A DNA stretch of 64,000 nucleotides from Yponomeuta sedellus. Lineage: Eukaryota > Arthropoda > Insecta > Lepidoptera > Yponomeutidae. Below are positions 53,270 to 63,860 of the stretch, piece after piece. Position numbers and translations under genes: made by a program. The first letter of the stretch is position 1, and every line of letters starts with the position of its first letter. The notes beneath the pieces are model-generated. The model saw only the letters and a program-made list of their open reading frames with translations. It was not told the origin of the DNA and did no database searches. The stretch spans positions 25,039,693 to 25,103,692 of the forward strand of contig OW203726.1 of NCBI GenBank assembly GCA_934045075.1. Reading direction: 5' to 3'.

Positions 53270-54010
53270 GATAAGTGTTATGTAATATCTTCTAGGTTTA
53301 TGTTATTGTGGCGTGTGTTCTGTTTCTACGTATTATAAGTGTTTTTTTCTTCTTCGTCTGTATGGGACAAAAAAGCAAAGAATACACGTGTGTATTTATA
53401 TCAGATCGTTATTTTTGCGTATCTGTCGGGCGTGGGTGTCAATTAAAGAACCGGTCTGGCCTTCCGCCAGCTTAATGAAGGCTGCGCTGCCTGCCGACAT
53501 CACGCGGCGGTACTGGCCCGCTTATCATACCTACACCTTATCTTTGCCTACGCCGTGTCACCAGCTACTATGTAGATTACAGAGCCTACATAGCACTTGG
53601 TGACATGGAATAGTAACATTCTACACAACGATAAAAACTAACGCCACTTCTACTGAATACAAGTTTCTTGAGTGCAGTAAGTGTTCCTTACTCTACAGTA
53701 TCAACACAATATTTACCTACTTTTTTTAACCTTGTTAATGTTCACTATTTAACTTCTGGTGTGCAATAAGTATTCTTTACTCTACCCAGTCTATAGAGTA
53801 TGAACACAATGTTTATGTCCTTTAGTTTGTGGTTAGTATTAACTTTTTCTCTGTCAATCATATGACATATTAACCATTAAAAATTACATTTCGATACAAA
53901 CCAAAACATCGGTTTTATATCAACACGGAGTAACAACTAATAAACGTAATATTGTGCAGCGTATTCGACCTCCTGTGATACAGGGCTCATTGGTAACAAA
54001 ATATGTTTAC
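53270..54010. other. Unassigned; hairpin and diverged duplication
   Basis: GTCACCA and CTATGTAG are inverted around 53557-53605. Phrases near 53672-53720 and 53758-53815 (GTGCARTAAGTRTTCYTTACTCTAC) are diverged direct repeats. There is no coding signature, though 53313-53603 is open. Confidence 0.4.
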
Positions 54011-54013
54011 AGT

Positions 54014-54110
54014 TAGAACATTTTCGGGGCTTGATCGCGTAGTAATTTGTTGCTATTTTACCTCGCTCGACGTTTCGACGACGTTCCAACAAAGCCCCGA
54101 AAATATTCTA
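54014..54110. repeat. Small foldback with CGACGTTTCGACG centre
   Basis: TAGAACATTTTCGGGGCTT and its inverse AAGCCCCGAAAATATTCTA bound an inner CGACGTTTCGACGACGTT word. It resembles the larger GAAACG foldbacks only in the centre. Confidence 0.55.
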
Positions 54111-54119
54111 TGTGTACAA

Positions 54120-54325
54120 GTCGCGAAAGTTTAAAATATGTTTAGTAGCAATACCACTAGCTAAATGTGAAGAAAAGCATAGTGAGGAAACCTGAGTATT
54201 TAACGTGCTTAAGTACCTCAGCACCTGAAATTATCAATGCGCAGTGGGCACGCGTGGCAATTAAGTCCACACTGTCTCTCTGAGAGAAGGTCTGTACCTT
54301 GTATGGGTCGTTTATAGGCTACGCA
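54120..54325 (+). repeat. SINE-B fragment, plus strand
   Basis: AGCAATACCACTAGCTAAAT, AGTGGGCACGCGTGGCAATT, CTCTGAGAGAAGGTCTGTAC and GGTCGTTTATAGGCTACGC. The tRNA head is lost. Confidence 0.65.
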
Positions 54326-54596
54326 AAAAAAATTGTAACATAAATGAATTGAATTACACATTTCGTAACGTCGGACATTCTTACACTGTGATAGCAATTG
54401 CGTGCATACTTAGTTCTTCACTTATCTATAACTGTGGGAAAAAGATCCATATACGTCCACATCATTATACTTCAAGTTCTATGGATGCAACCAACGTGAG
54501 GTGTAGCGTGATGTGATATCGAAGTCAAGTCTACAGCTAATGACGAACCAGTTGCAATAAACATGGTCACCACCGCACCTCTCTGTAGGATTTGAC

Positions 54597-54850
54597 GGCC
54601 TCGGTGGCGCAGTGGTTAGGCACGCTGACGGTAAAACCGTCTCGGGTTCTATCCCCGGCCGGTTCAAAGTAGGAAACGAACTTTTGTAATTTGTCTCGGG
54701 TCTTGGATTTTATCCATGTATTTATTGTATTAAATCTATCATCCAATTAGCAGCCGTAACGCAAGTCATTTAGTTGTGCCTACTTAGTATGGAGTTAGCG
54801 AGATCTGTGTAATATGTCCCTGAATATTTATTATTTATTTATTATTATTA
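54597..54850 (+). repeat. SINE-C: complete tRNA-headed SINE
   Basis: The head GGCCTCGGTGGCGCAGTGG carries box A (TGGCGCAGTGG), a perfect GACGG/CCGTC anticodon stem and box B (GGGTTCTATCC). The body continues TGTCTCGGGTCTTGG and ends in AATATTTATTATTTATTTAT, the LINE-like tail. The anticodon loop TAAAA lacks a normal anticodon arrangement, so it is not a tRNA gene. Confidence 0.7.
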
Positions 54851-54854
54851 TTTT

Positions 54855-55315
54855 CTGAATTGTGCCCGAGCTTGTGTAGCACACGCGCATGCGCAGTGCG
54901 CACGTATCGTCAACAAACCACTGCACTCCTACTCGCTGTCAAGCTGAATTGAAAATGACAATTAAGTTGATTGATTTTAATTAACTGGTAGGCCTCCGCG
55001 GCGTGGTTTGCTGATGATTCATTGTTCTCTAATTTTAATTTCGATGTGATGGTTGTTAAGTATGTACGAATATTACAACAACATGCGGAGTAAGGACTGA
55101 CGGTATCGGTCAGGGATTTAATAGTCACATTTAAACTAAATTAGCCAAAGTAATAACCAAATTATAAAATAAATATACTTGTCTATCTAATGGCTAGTAG
55201 GTGTAATATTATGGCTGAAAATGGTGTGTACAGTAATGCAAAATCTTATAGAATTCAGGTAATTAGGTTCTTAAGAAAATCTTATAGGATTTAGGTATTA
55301 GGTTCTGAACAGTTT
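54855..55315. other. No gene; NRF1/Ewg-type motif
   Basis: GCGCATGCGC at 54885-54894 is the consensus core of an NRF1/Erect wing site, in the CpG-rich context CACGCGCATGCGCAGTGCGC. The rest is unassigned. Confidence 0.4.
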
Positions 55316-55317
55316 TT

Positions 55318-55660
55318 TGATGTAGCCTGTTAACGTCCCACTGCAGGGCCCTGCCCTTTTCTCCAGTGGGCTTAATGATCACGCATGCCCACCACTGTGT
55401 GTTCAAATACCTAAGCATTGAAGTAATTGAACGCACATCAGACGCTCAGGCTTCCTCACGATATTTTCCTTCACAGTTAGTGAGTGGCATTGCTACTATA
55501 ACTTCACAAATGTACCTAAATTGTAAAACAAAGTCATTGCTTTCTGAGTTAAGCACATTTGTGAAAACAAAGTTATGGGCAAAGTCCGCACTGGGAATCG
55601 AACCTGGGAATCTCGCGACCGAGTCCATTGCTCTACCCACTAGGCTACCCCGCTCTACTT
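55318..55660 (-). repeat. SINE-B, reference full-length copy, minus strand
   Basis: On the minus strand the head has perfect box A (TAGCCTAGTGGG) and box B (GGTTCGATTCCC). The body reads TAGTAGCAATGCCACTCAC and GAAGGAAAATATCGTGAGG, and the 3' end is CTGCAGTGGGACGTTAACAG followed by GCTACATC. Length is about 335 bp. Confidence 0.75.
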
Positions 55661-55687
55661 TAGATGTAAAGCAATAAATGTAATGTA

Positions 55688-55890
55688 AAACCTAACTGCA
55701 AAGTAGGTAGTCGCTGCCTATACGTAATACTATAGAGAGTATTGTAAAGAGGTTCGAAATTTCACTGATGCCGGTGAGTCGCCCATTAGCTCAGTTGGAA
55801 GAGCGCTGGCACGGATAGCCAGAGGTCGCGGGTTCGAATCCCGGCATGGGTGGAATTTTTAGCCTCTAAATAGGTTTTTTTAAATAAATC
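55688..55890 (+). mobile_element. T-element 9: single unit
   Basis: Plus-oriented from AAAACCTAACTGCAAAGTAG through a well-preserved tRNA-like module (55783-55854) to CTCTAAATAGGTTTTTTT. No target duplication is evident. Confidence 0.65.
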
Positions 55891-55894
55891 ACAA

Positions 55895-56390
55895 CACAAA
55901 TCAATAATGTTATAATAGTTTGGTATAATAGTTTTTAAATAAATTATACTATTGCGTGTTCTCTATGTATCTATACAAGTTTGAATCATAGGAAACGTAG
56001 TCCCTACTGCATAGGTACCTTGCGAGGGTTCAGGCCGGCCAGAGGAACCACGCTCAGCCGAGCATAATGCTTCATAACTCGTTTATTTGCATCCACTAAC
56101 AATATCATTATGTAAATCTCTCCGACTTACGATTCAATCAATCGAGATCGAGAGTGAATCCCGTTCGACGCATGATCGGTTAATTATAATCGAAACATTC
56201 AACTTTAATCGATTTTTGTCGAATTGCTACCACACCGCAGCACTAATGTAACCATCTCTACATAGCTGCGTTCAGAAGTTCCACTTTGGTCAAACAGCAA
56301 CACAGTGGAGTTTTAATAATCTTGCGCTAGATTTAAAATTAATTTATTCTCAAGAAAATTGAAAGTACCTACCTACTTATTAATTTTAAG
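55895..56390. other. Nothing recognised
   Basis: AT-rich DNA with AATCGATT-rich words near 56130-56230. No supported feature. Confidence 0.4.
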
Positions 56391-56394
56391 TTTA

Positions 56395-56480
56395 CTCATT
56401 TATTTATTGATATTAAATTTCAAAATTAAAATTGTACAATACGGCGGGCTTAGACATAAGTATTTTTTACCAGAAAACCG
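56395..56480 (-). repeat. LINE 3' end, minus strand
   Basis: On the minus strand, TAAGCCCGCCGTATTGTACA and CAATAAATAAATG correspond to the 3' end at 16900. The fragment is short. Confidence 0.5.
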
Positions 56481-56484
56481 CGGA

Positions 56485-57605
56485 AGGTAAGTAGGAGAAA
56501 GATAATTTTGTGTTGAATTCTCATTCACAGGCACAAACCATGCCGCGAATTCTTGTCACGTACACATTTTTATACAAGTAAAATTTCTGAAGCATGTCGT
56601 TTATTAATAATTTTTTACAACAACTTTTGTTCTGTAAGGTTTTCTCAAATGGATAGTTCTCAATATGTCAATGTTTACCTGCATTTTTGCACCCTGTTCT
56701 CCGCCTATCTCTCTACGATACAGGCGTGAGGCACCAAATTTACGCGTAAATAGTAGTTTTTCATTGAACAACGCATTCTATTTGATCCAAAGGCACTATA
56801 AAGCAGAAAAAACCATATAAGATAAAAAATAAATATGAAAAAAACATTTTAAAAGTACACTTATAAAGCATTCTATACTTTCTTTAATCCAGGTAATGGT
56901 AAAACCTCTCAACCGAATCTGTTACGAACTTATATTAGCGGGTTGTCCCAACTCTACAAAAATCAAGGGGCTAGTTCGCTCTTTCTCTATTTTAATTAAG
57001 AATTGCTCTCGAAAGTTATGATGAAATTTTCTTTTAACTAACAAACTGTTTCTGTTCCTATGTCCAGTGCGGCTGTTTCCATCGCGTCTACGACAGCGAT
57101 CACACAAACGGTAGCGAGCGGCTGCGCGCCCGTTGCGATTTATATGTTAATCAGCTCAATTAGCGTGTGATATATTATTTAGATACGTGCTCTACACCTC
57201 TAGTAATTACACCTTTCAAATTGTTGCCGCGCTACAGGCTTATCATTTTAGATTCTAATTTTAGACATTGTTTTGGTAGTTCTTGAGCTCCGTCTGTTGA
57301 GTTCCTCTTCCGATACACGTTTGAGGTGCGGAAAGACATTTTAAACCTTGCAAAAGAAGTTTAGATAACAAATTTACATTGTATAGGCAGATTGCTTAAA
57401 AATCTAGAGGAGACATTTAATTTAATTTTTATTTAGTCAGAAGCTCACAGCACAAATATAATTTAAATGGACAATTAATTAGTTTAACATAGGCTAACTA
57501 CGAGCGTTTCTATACTACGGCTAGAAGCACAATTAGTAAATGTGTTTCATGAGGATTTTCCAAAAAATAAGCTATTGCATGCAAAGTGCAATGTATTCAT
57601 TCATT
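56485..57605. other. Nothing recognised
   Basis: No coding or repeat signature. A CpG-containing patch lies near 57060-57140. Confidence 0.4.
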
Positions 57606-57611
57606 TCGTAA

Positions 57612-57770
57612 TACATAATATAACCTCACGCCTGTATCCCAGAGGGGTAGGCAGAGAACTGGGACTGCCGCTTGTCACGATCCTAACAGATCACCTTCGC
57701 TTCATCAACGTTCAATAGTTGTTGAATGCACGCACGCCGGTTTTCGCCACTTTTTATTATGTTTTTCATT
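57612..57770 (-). repeat. 'GTATCCCAGAGGGGTAGGC' repeat, minus strand
   Basis: Second copy of the 49395 family: CCTCACGCCTGTATCCC, AGAGGGGTAGGCAGAG and GAATGCACGCACGCCGG. It keeps about 40 bp of internal sequence missing from the first copy. Confidence 0.55.
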
Positions 57771-57774
57771 CATT

Positions 57775-58495
57775 CTTTATAAGAATTCATTCTTTATTCA
57801 TATTGGACTACGTTTTACCAGGTGCTCCATAAGATTCTAATATAAGTTCTAAAATGGATTGAGAAAGACTGCAAACTTCTTGTTCTAACTTTCAAAGGAA
57901 TATTCGTCGTGCGCTAATTTAAACATCGAACACTTACACAGTTTTGAAAATTGCTGACGCGGAAGGGCCTAACGTACCTAATGTCATAAGGGGAGCATCG
58001 CAGGCAATCCGGCACATGTCCGCAGTAATGCAGCGTCTAGACGACAATCGCAGGAAGCGATCACTCAGCCACGCCGAGCACCAGACGCTCTCAATCGTCA
58101 ATCAGCCTTCTAGCCCTCTAGCTCGCATGCATATCAATTCTCATGTTATCAACCTATCGACTCGATCACAATAACTCTGAGAAATGGTTCCAATCACCAT
58201 AATCTTATTAGACTTGCCACTTGCACCTACCCGGCTAAACGTGAATGCAATCCGATAAATTGTTTCGTTCTGCCAAGGTCTTTAAGAACATTATTGAATA
58301 TTTAAAATTGAACAAAACTCATAAGAGTATACTAAAGTAAACAGAGAAATTATTTTATAAGAAGTCGTGTAGCTTCAAATTATTTCTAACGCACAGTCAA
58401 AATAAACTGTGGATTAACGCCTCAATGTTAACAGATATTAATCAATACGTGTATTAATATGAAACAAGAAATGACTGAGTATCTAACTTCATAGA
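57775..58495. other. Unassigned; open frame 57944-58174
   Basis: The frame at 57944-58174 contains ADAEGPNVPNVIRG and QRLDDNRRKRSLSHAEHQ and has no ATG start. It looks slightly protein-like and lies in mixed-composition DNA, but I see no domain or splice sites that convince me. Confidence 0.3.
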
Positions 58496-58499
58496 TAGA

Positions 58500-58690
58500 A
58501 TGTCTAGTTAGTGTAGCGGTATTACATCTAATTACCGTGCCGGAGGTGGTGGGTTGAATTCCTACTGGGGGCCGTCGGACATTTGCACAAATGGCCGCAG
58601 TCTGGGTGTATTTTCTTGCGTGGTTACCATAGCACAAAGTATCCTAGTTTGAGACGAGGATAAGTGATTGTATAGTATTTTCTAAGGTTA
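58500..58690 (+). repeat. tRNA-headed SINE-like repeat
   Basis: TAGTGTAGCGG is a perfect box A and GGGTTGAATTCC a good box B. The body GTCGGACATTTGCACAAATG and GCCGCAGTCTGGGTG follows. It differs from SINE-A, B and C. Confidence 0.55.
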
Positions 58691-58705
58691 ACACGAGCAG
58701 TAGAC

Positions 58706-59265
58706 ATAATTAAAACTGTTTTTATACGGATTTATGCTCGTTTATTACATTTTTACAATTTTCCAACGTTTCGGCACTTTTACAGGTGCCGTGGTCCCGG
58801 ATGACTGAGGTGACAGGTGTCTTTTAGAAATCATTAACGGTTAGTTTACTACCCTCGGCAAAAATTACAAAAGTTAATTATGAAGTTACGTTCCAAAATA
58901 GACAAACCAATTATTTTTTTATATAAAGTCAACAATATTGATTATTAGTAATTGAAGTTAAAATTAAATTTATAAACTAATTACTTTATATGAACTTAAA
59001 GATACCGATTATTAATTGAAATTAAATTGATTTTTTATTATTTATTCTACAGTCACACTTCTAGCAAGGGGGTCTCATGCACTTAATAACTGGTTGTTTT
59101 AAGTGCATGAGGCCGAGGGTAGTAAACTAACCGTTAATGATTTCTAAAAGACACCTGTCACCTCAGTCATCCGGGACCACGGCACCTGAAAAAGTGCCGA
59201 AACGTTGGAAAATTGTAAAAATGTAATAAACGAGCATAAATCCGTATAAAAACAGTTTTAATTAT
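58706..59265. mobile_element. Large foldback element, GAAACGTTGG family
   Basis: The arms pair over at least 150 bp: ATAATTAAAACTG at the ends, then CCAACGTTTCGGCAC, GGTGCCGTGGTCCCG, GACACCTGTCACCTCAG inverted and TTAGTTTACTACCCTCGGC. A smaller hairpin (AAGTGCATGAG) lies inside near 59070-59112. The same outer arm occurs in the 294-bp element at 52445. Confidence 0.8.
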
Positions 59266-59424
59266 AAGTGATTGTGTTGTGTAGAAGTTATTATTGCTAA
59301 AAAAATTAACCAACATTAGAATAAGACTTCTTCTTGTTTTTAATCGGTCCTTCAATTCTGAGGATCGTGACTATATACACCAGTTCCTCACTATCTCGGT
59401 CATAGGCGCAGAATAAGACTACTA

Positions 59425-59790
59425 ATAACTTTACATGAACCTATTTAGAGGCTAAAAATTCCACCCATGCCGGGATTCAATTTACTTAAGTAAGTGATGC
59501 AATTTACTTAAGCCAGATGTCACTGCATGTACGGAATACAGAGAATAGTGTAAAGAGGTTCTTTACACTATTCTCTGTATTATAAATAAAATATAAATTT
59601 GTAATATAAATTTCACTGATGCCGGTGAGTCGCCCATTAGCTCAATTGGAAGAGCGCTGGCACGGATAGCCAGAGGTCGCGGGTTCGAATCCCGGCATGG
59701 GTGGAATTTTAAGCCTCTAAATAGGTTTTTAAAATTGTCCTTAGCACGGGTTAGTGCATTAAAAATAAAAATAGTATAACTTTACATGAA
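59425..59790 (+). mobile_element. T-element 10: composite copy with 15-bp duplication
   Basis: ATAACTTTACATGAA is exact at 59425-59439 and 59776-59790. The insert starts CCTATTTAGAGGC in inverted orientation and ends ATAAAAATAGT. It contains an additional foldback at about 59536-59580 (AATACAGAGAATAGTG and its inverse) before a complete tRNA-like module at 59630-59703. Confidence 0.85.
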
Positions 59791-60042
59791 TGTCTAAATT
59801 TGAAATAAATTCATTGAATCGTTGTTATAGTAACTTGTCGCAGACTGCACTTTGCTGCAACCTCCAGTCATAAACATGACAGTCGGCCGAGGCAGCGGCG
59901 GACGGGAGGCAACAAGGCCCCTGTCAGAGTTATACAATCATTGCATGATGCAGGCGGGCAAGCTGAAAACACATGACAAGTGTCTATGTACGTAGGTCTT
60001 GTGCCACTTCACAGAGCTTCAAAACTATTAAACACTAGCTGG

Positions 60043-60372
60043 TGCCCGCGACTTCGTCTGCGCAGTATTAGTATTTCGAGTAGTTTTTATTAGCGTGGCG
60101 TACAAAAGGTTTTGGCAGCGCACACCAGAATTTATAGCTCGCAGATGTTAGATTTTATCTTACTTGATACCTATCGCCATATTATGGACAATTCACAGAA
60201 TATTATTCATACATTGTAGCCTATGTGTTATTCTGGTGTAAGTATAAGCTAAGTATATTATTGTAAAGTTTCATCAAAATACATTCAGTAGTATTTTCAT
60301 TCGTGAAAGAGTATCAAACATCTATCCACCCATACCTACTTACAAACTTTCGCGTTTATAATATTAGTAGAC
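60043..60372 (+). repeat. Dispersed lepidopteran repeat, 'CTAGCTGGTGCCCGCGACTT'
   Basis: It starts ACTAGCTGGTGCCCGCGAC and ends CTTTCGCGTTTATAATATTA then GTAG, the two ends of a very common lepidopteran repeat. The internal part is AT-rich and non-coding. I am unsure whether it is Helitron-derived or a LINE derivative. Confidence 0.6.
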
Positions 60373-60374
60373 TT

Positions 60375-60945
60375 TACTTTTAACAACTACGTAATATAAT
60401 GTCAAAATGTAAAAAAATATTCATACAAATCCAATACTGATAGGTTTTATCCGACAATACGAATTACTTATAAACAGAGAATTCCGAAATAGCCAAAATA
60501 AAAATAATACATTTTAAAACCGTAAATTTTAGTATGAAACTTATTGCTATTTTGATTTATTTTTTTTGTGTTGACGAGTAAATTGCACACCCTGCGTAAA
60601 AAATAATTAAACGCAACGAAAATAAATATCGAGATTGTTGAAAAATGCTATAAATACCAAATTATAACTTTGACTTTGGTGCTAGCGCTAGGCAGCTAGA
60701 AATAGGCTAGGTATTCCCATTTCTAGCCGTCAAGCACAAACACCAAGAAGTTAAACTTCAAAACAGTGAATGTATCAAAACCTACAATCAAAATAATAGG
60801 TGAAATAATTTCGCAACGGGCACTGCTACGCCTTACAACGCTATTGGTTACAATCGGAGCATCATAACAGTACGTATATGTAGGTAGTCTGTAGTGTAGT
60901 AACCTGTAGTATCGTGGGGTGAGGAGCGCTACGCGTGGCGCCATC
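60375..60945. other. AT-rich, nothing recognised
   Basis: No supported feature. Confidence 0.4.
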
Positions 60946-60947
60946 TA

Positions 60948-61013
60948 GCGGCGGGGGCGGGCGGCGCGGCGGTGGGGCGGCGGGGCGGCGGGGCGGCGGC
61001 GTGGTCAGGGGGG
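60948..61013 (+). repeat. G-rich GGCGG/GGGGCGGC tract
   Basis: About 65 bp with many G3-G5 runs (GGGGGCGGGCGGCGCGGCGG, GGGGCGGCGGGGCGGCG). Spacing permits G-quadruplex formation on the plus strand. It contrasts sharply with its AT-rich flanks. Confidence 0.8.
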
Positions 61014-61237
61014 CAAGCCTCTACACAGGCACTGAAGGTATAGAGGTGTAATGTCGATGATAAACGTTCGTTTGTCGTTCATCTGTATAGCTAGGATGTG
61101 ATTTAGCGTCTAGACAGGACTCTACAAGCTTTTCAAAGTGCGGATAGCGTAAAGTAGAACATGCGACGACTTCATCAATCTAATAAATAATAACCAATAC
61201 CTATTCTGTTATAAATTCTGAATACAACAGTCCATTT

Positions 61238-61400
61238 TTATGTAGCCTATAAACGTCCCACTGCAGGGCACAGGCTTTCTCTCAGATAGAGTTTGGGCTT
61301 AATTACCACGCGTGCCCACCGCGGACTCGCAATTTCAAGCTCTGAGGTACTTGAACACCTCAGACACTTAGGTTTCCTCAGGATGTTTTCCTTCAATCGA
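61238..61400 (-). repeat. SINE-B fragment, minus strand
   Basis: AGCCTATAAACGTCCCACTG, GCACAGGCTTTCTCTCAG and TTAGGTTTCCTCAGGATG on the plus strand. It ends before the tRNA head. Confidence 0.65.
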
Positions 61401-61414
61401 TTAAGTTATTAAGT

Positions 61415-61557
61415 TAAGCCCACATGCCCGGCGTGGGGATTATGGGCTTTACCCCCCCCCCCCCCCCCCCAATTATGGCACAACCTTGCGCTATGGCGGT
61501 CATTAAGGGAGGGCTATGTCTAGCAGTGGACTAATATAGCCTGAAGAAGAAGAAGAT
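61415..61557 (+). repeat. LINE-type 3'-end repeat with internal poly(C)
   Basis: GTGGGGATTATGGGC, a run of 18-19 C near 61452-61470, ATGGCACAACCTTGCGC, and an AGCCTGAAGAAGAAGAAG tail. The C run replaces a short C/G-rich part of the family, so it is an expansion. Confidence 0.65.
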
Positions 61558-61559
61558 TA

Positions 61560-63540
61560 AGTTATTGAAAGTAAATATTGTTATTATTGATCATCACTTA
61601 TAGAAGTTCTGACACTATGGGATGCTTGGATGCCACGAAGAGATCAGAGGTCGCTTTAACCGTTTTGCGGACTTAAACCACGTTTTGTATGTAAGACAAA
61701 CTATCATCATCAAATTAAACAATAATTAAGTCTCGATTGAGCCTCGGAGGCTGGGTCCCACGCAGGTCAAGGCACTAGCAGCCTGACCCACCAGCCCTTT
61801 GCACCCTACCGACTCGTCGAAAAGAGTGGTATTTGCTTGGCGCTGGAGCTAGCGGCACAGTGGCTCGGATCGCGGTAATTAGCAGCAACTATCCGCACGA
61901 AACGCGCTAAGAAACTATTGTCATATTGATCGGGAGCTACCTGCATGAGAACTCAAACAATACTGGCCGCAGGCGCTTTACAGTTTTAGAATCTATTAAA
62001 ACACAGAATTCTGACTTCAAAATTGGTAGAGATGACTGTCAAATTTTTTTTTTTGTTTTCGTCTATTGTGTATTTTGTTTATTTCTGTTGCTCAAATTAT
62101 GTCAATTACCTGTTTATTTTGTTTATGTGATGTGTCTTGTTGTTATAAAAAATATCTTTCTGTTTTACGTAGTTAACAGCAAATGTAAAAATAAATATAT
62201 TTGCTTGGCAACATCAAATCTTATTGTTGACGTCTAAATAATAATAGTGAAAAGGCGATGCATTTGCGGAAGATAAGAAAATCTGGTTACTAAGGGATGA
62301 TGAAATGTTTTTTCTTTATTTTAATTTGGCAGGTACAGGCAGCAAATTCCCAATGCATGTAGCTGCGTCGCCGGGGTCAATCGGTTCGACTCCTGTAATC
62401 TCCGCCAATAGGTGTCAATTGAACTCATTGCTCCACTTACCCTGTCACGTGACATTGACCTAATTTCATTACCTTATAGTTTTTCTATTTTGCTGAAGTA
62501 ATTGTTTATTGTTTATACTAGATAATATCCAGGTAGATTTCCTTTTATCGAAATGTCTAAACAAATATTTCATAAGAAAATTATACGAATAATTTCTTAT
62601 TTACATATTTACCACTTTACTATATCAATCTTTTTAATGAAAGGTAGTGTAATGGTTTATGCATTGAGAATGTTCGTAAGTGTATTTAAACTTAAATAAG
62701 CTTTAAATTTCTAGCCGGTGATTATAACCGACTGTCACTAATCAAATGTTTTATCCAATTTTTCCCCTTGATGCCGCGTTGGTTTATCGACAAGTGGAAT
62801 ACCTAATAGTTTTGCGCTGTGACAGCGCCAGAAAAATTATTAAGGCAAAAAATCAACGAACGTCATTATCAAATTATCGGTGACAATCGAGGGTATTAAT
62901 GAGAATCGCAACCGAGGCCGCCCGGTCGCGCGGCTGCGAGCGAGGCTTAATTGACGCGCAAAAACGGCGTGTTTGCGCGATTGTCTAAAACAGCCGCGCG
63001 ATATCGTGCTAGCAGCCTCGCTTACACTGCACAATGGTACGTTGCATTTTTTATTATAAACATTTATATCACCATTTGAAGTTTCTTGTTTCCAGCCAAT
63101 CTACACTGTAGATTGGGTTATGCTAAGAACGGTTAGGTACTGTCTTGTTTGTATCGCTATACGAAGACAAGGAACGTACCTACTTAATTGAAAAAAAATT
63201 GCTTTTCCTTGTTGTTTCTGAAATTGAATATGATGGTGGTCATGGTGCAAAAATAAAAAAAAAACTAGCGTTGATTGAATTCGCACTGCTAAACGAACAA
63301 TAGTTCGTTTCGAAATAAAAGTAACAAATGTACGAAATAAGATAATAACAGTTTATTACCTATTGCAAATATAATCTTTTACCTCAGTTGCTAAATAGTT
63401 ATTTAAGAGCCACTGACTATTCAACTAGCTAACTATAAGTATATTTAAACTCAACGAAAAAAATATATTAAGAGACCGAACATTAGTTAAATTTCACACT
63501 TCATAGTTCCGTGTATCTCACAAAAAAATATGTCGTATAA
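61560..63540. other. Mostly unassigned; two open GC-rich patches
   Basis: At 61741-61878 a plus-strand frame with some G/C third-position bias reads through to GGATCGCG|GTAATT, an exon candidate too weak to list. A CpG-rich patch lies at 62920-63020. The frame at 61926-62237 is AT-driven. Confidence 0.3.
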
Positions 63541-63544
63541 GAAA

Positions 63545-63860
63545 AATGAACCGAAGAAAAAGCTAGTTTGTTGGCGCGGGACCGCTCGCGGCGCTGCGAC
63601 GAGCCTATAAATTTAATCCAACATGCGCACACCGATAAAGCGGCCCCGACGCACCTGCCGACCGACCGCCGACATATTTTACAGCCAAAACGCAGAAAAA
63701 CACACGACCATTTGTTAGCGAGGTGGATTTGGTGAGATCGTCGATACGGGCGACTTGGCTGCAGTGACGGAGGCATACATCACCGCGCGGAAGCCGGCGA
63801 CAGCCGCGAGGCTACGACAGCCTTCACCACTAGCCACCGCGAGTACGCCTTTTGTTTCCC
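63545..63860 (+). promoter_or_regulatory. GC-rich, promoter-like island with TATA element
   Basis: CCTATAAATTTAATCC (TATA core near 63605-63611) follows a GC-rich stretch (GCGCGGGACCGCTCGCGGCG) and precedes GC-rich DNA to about 63850. A start site would be expected around 63635. No coding start is evident before the window ends. Confidence 0.25.

Noticed and set aside
52445..59265. Hammerhead ribozyme in the GAAACG foldbacks
   Set aside because: The GAAA word is present, but no CUGANGA core is positioned to pair with it on either strand.
2462..59703. tRNA-like modules as functional tRNA genes
   Set aside because: Box A and B are good, but U33 is missing, T-stem and acceptor mismatches recur, the formal serine anticodon does not fit a short variable arm, and all sit in a mobile repeat.
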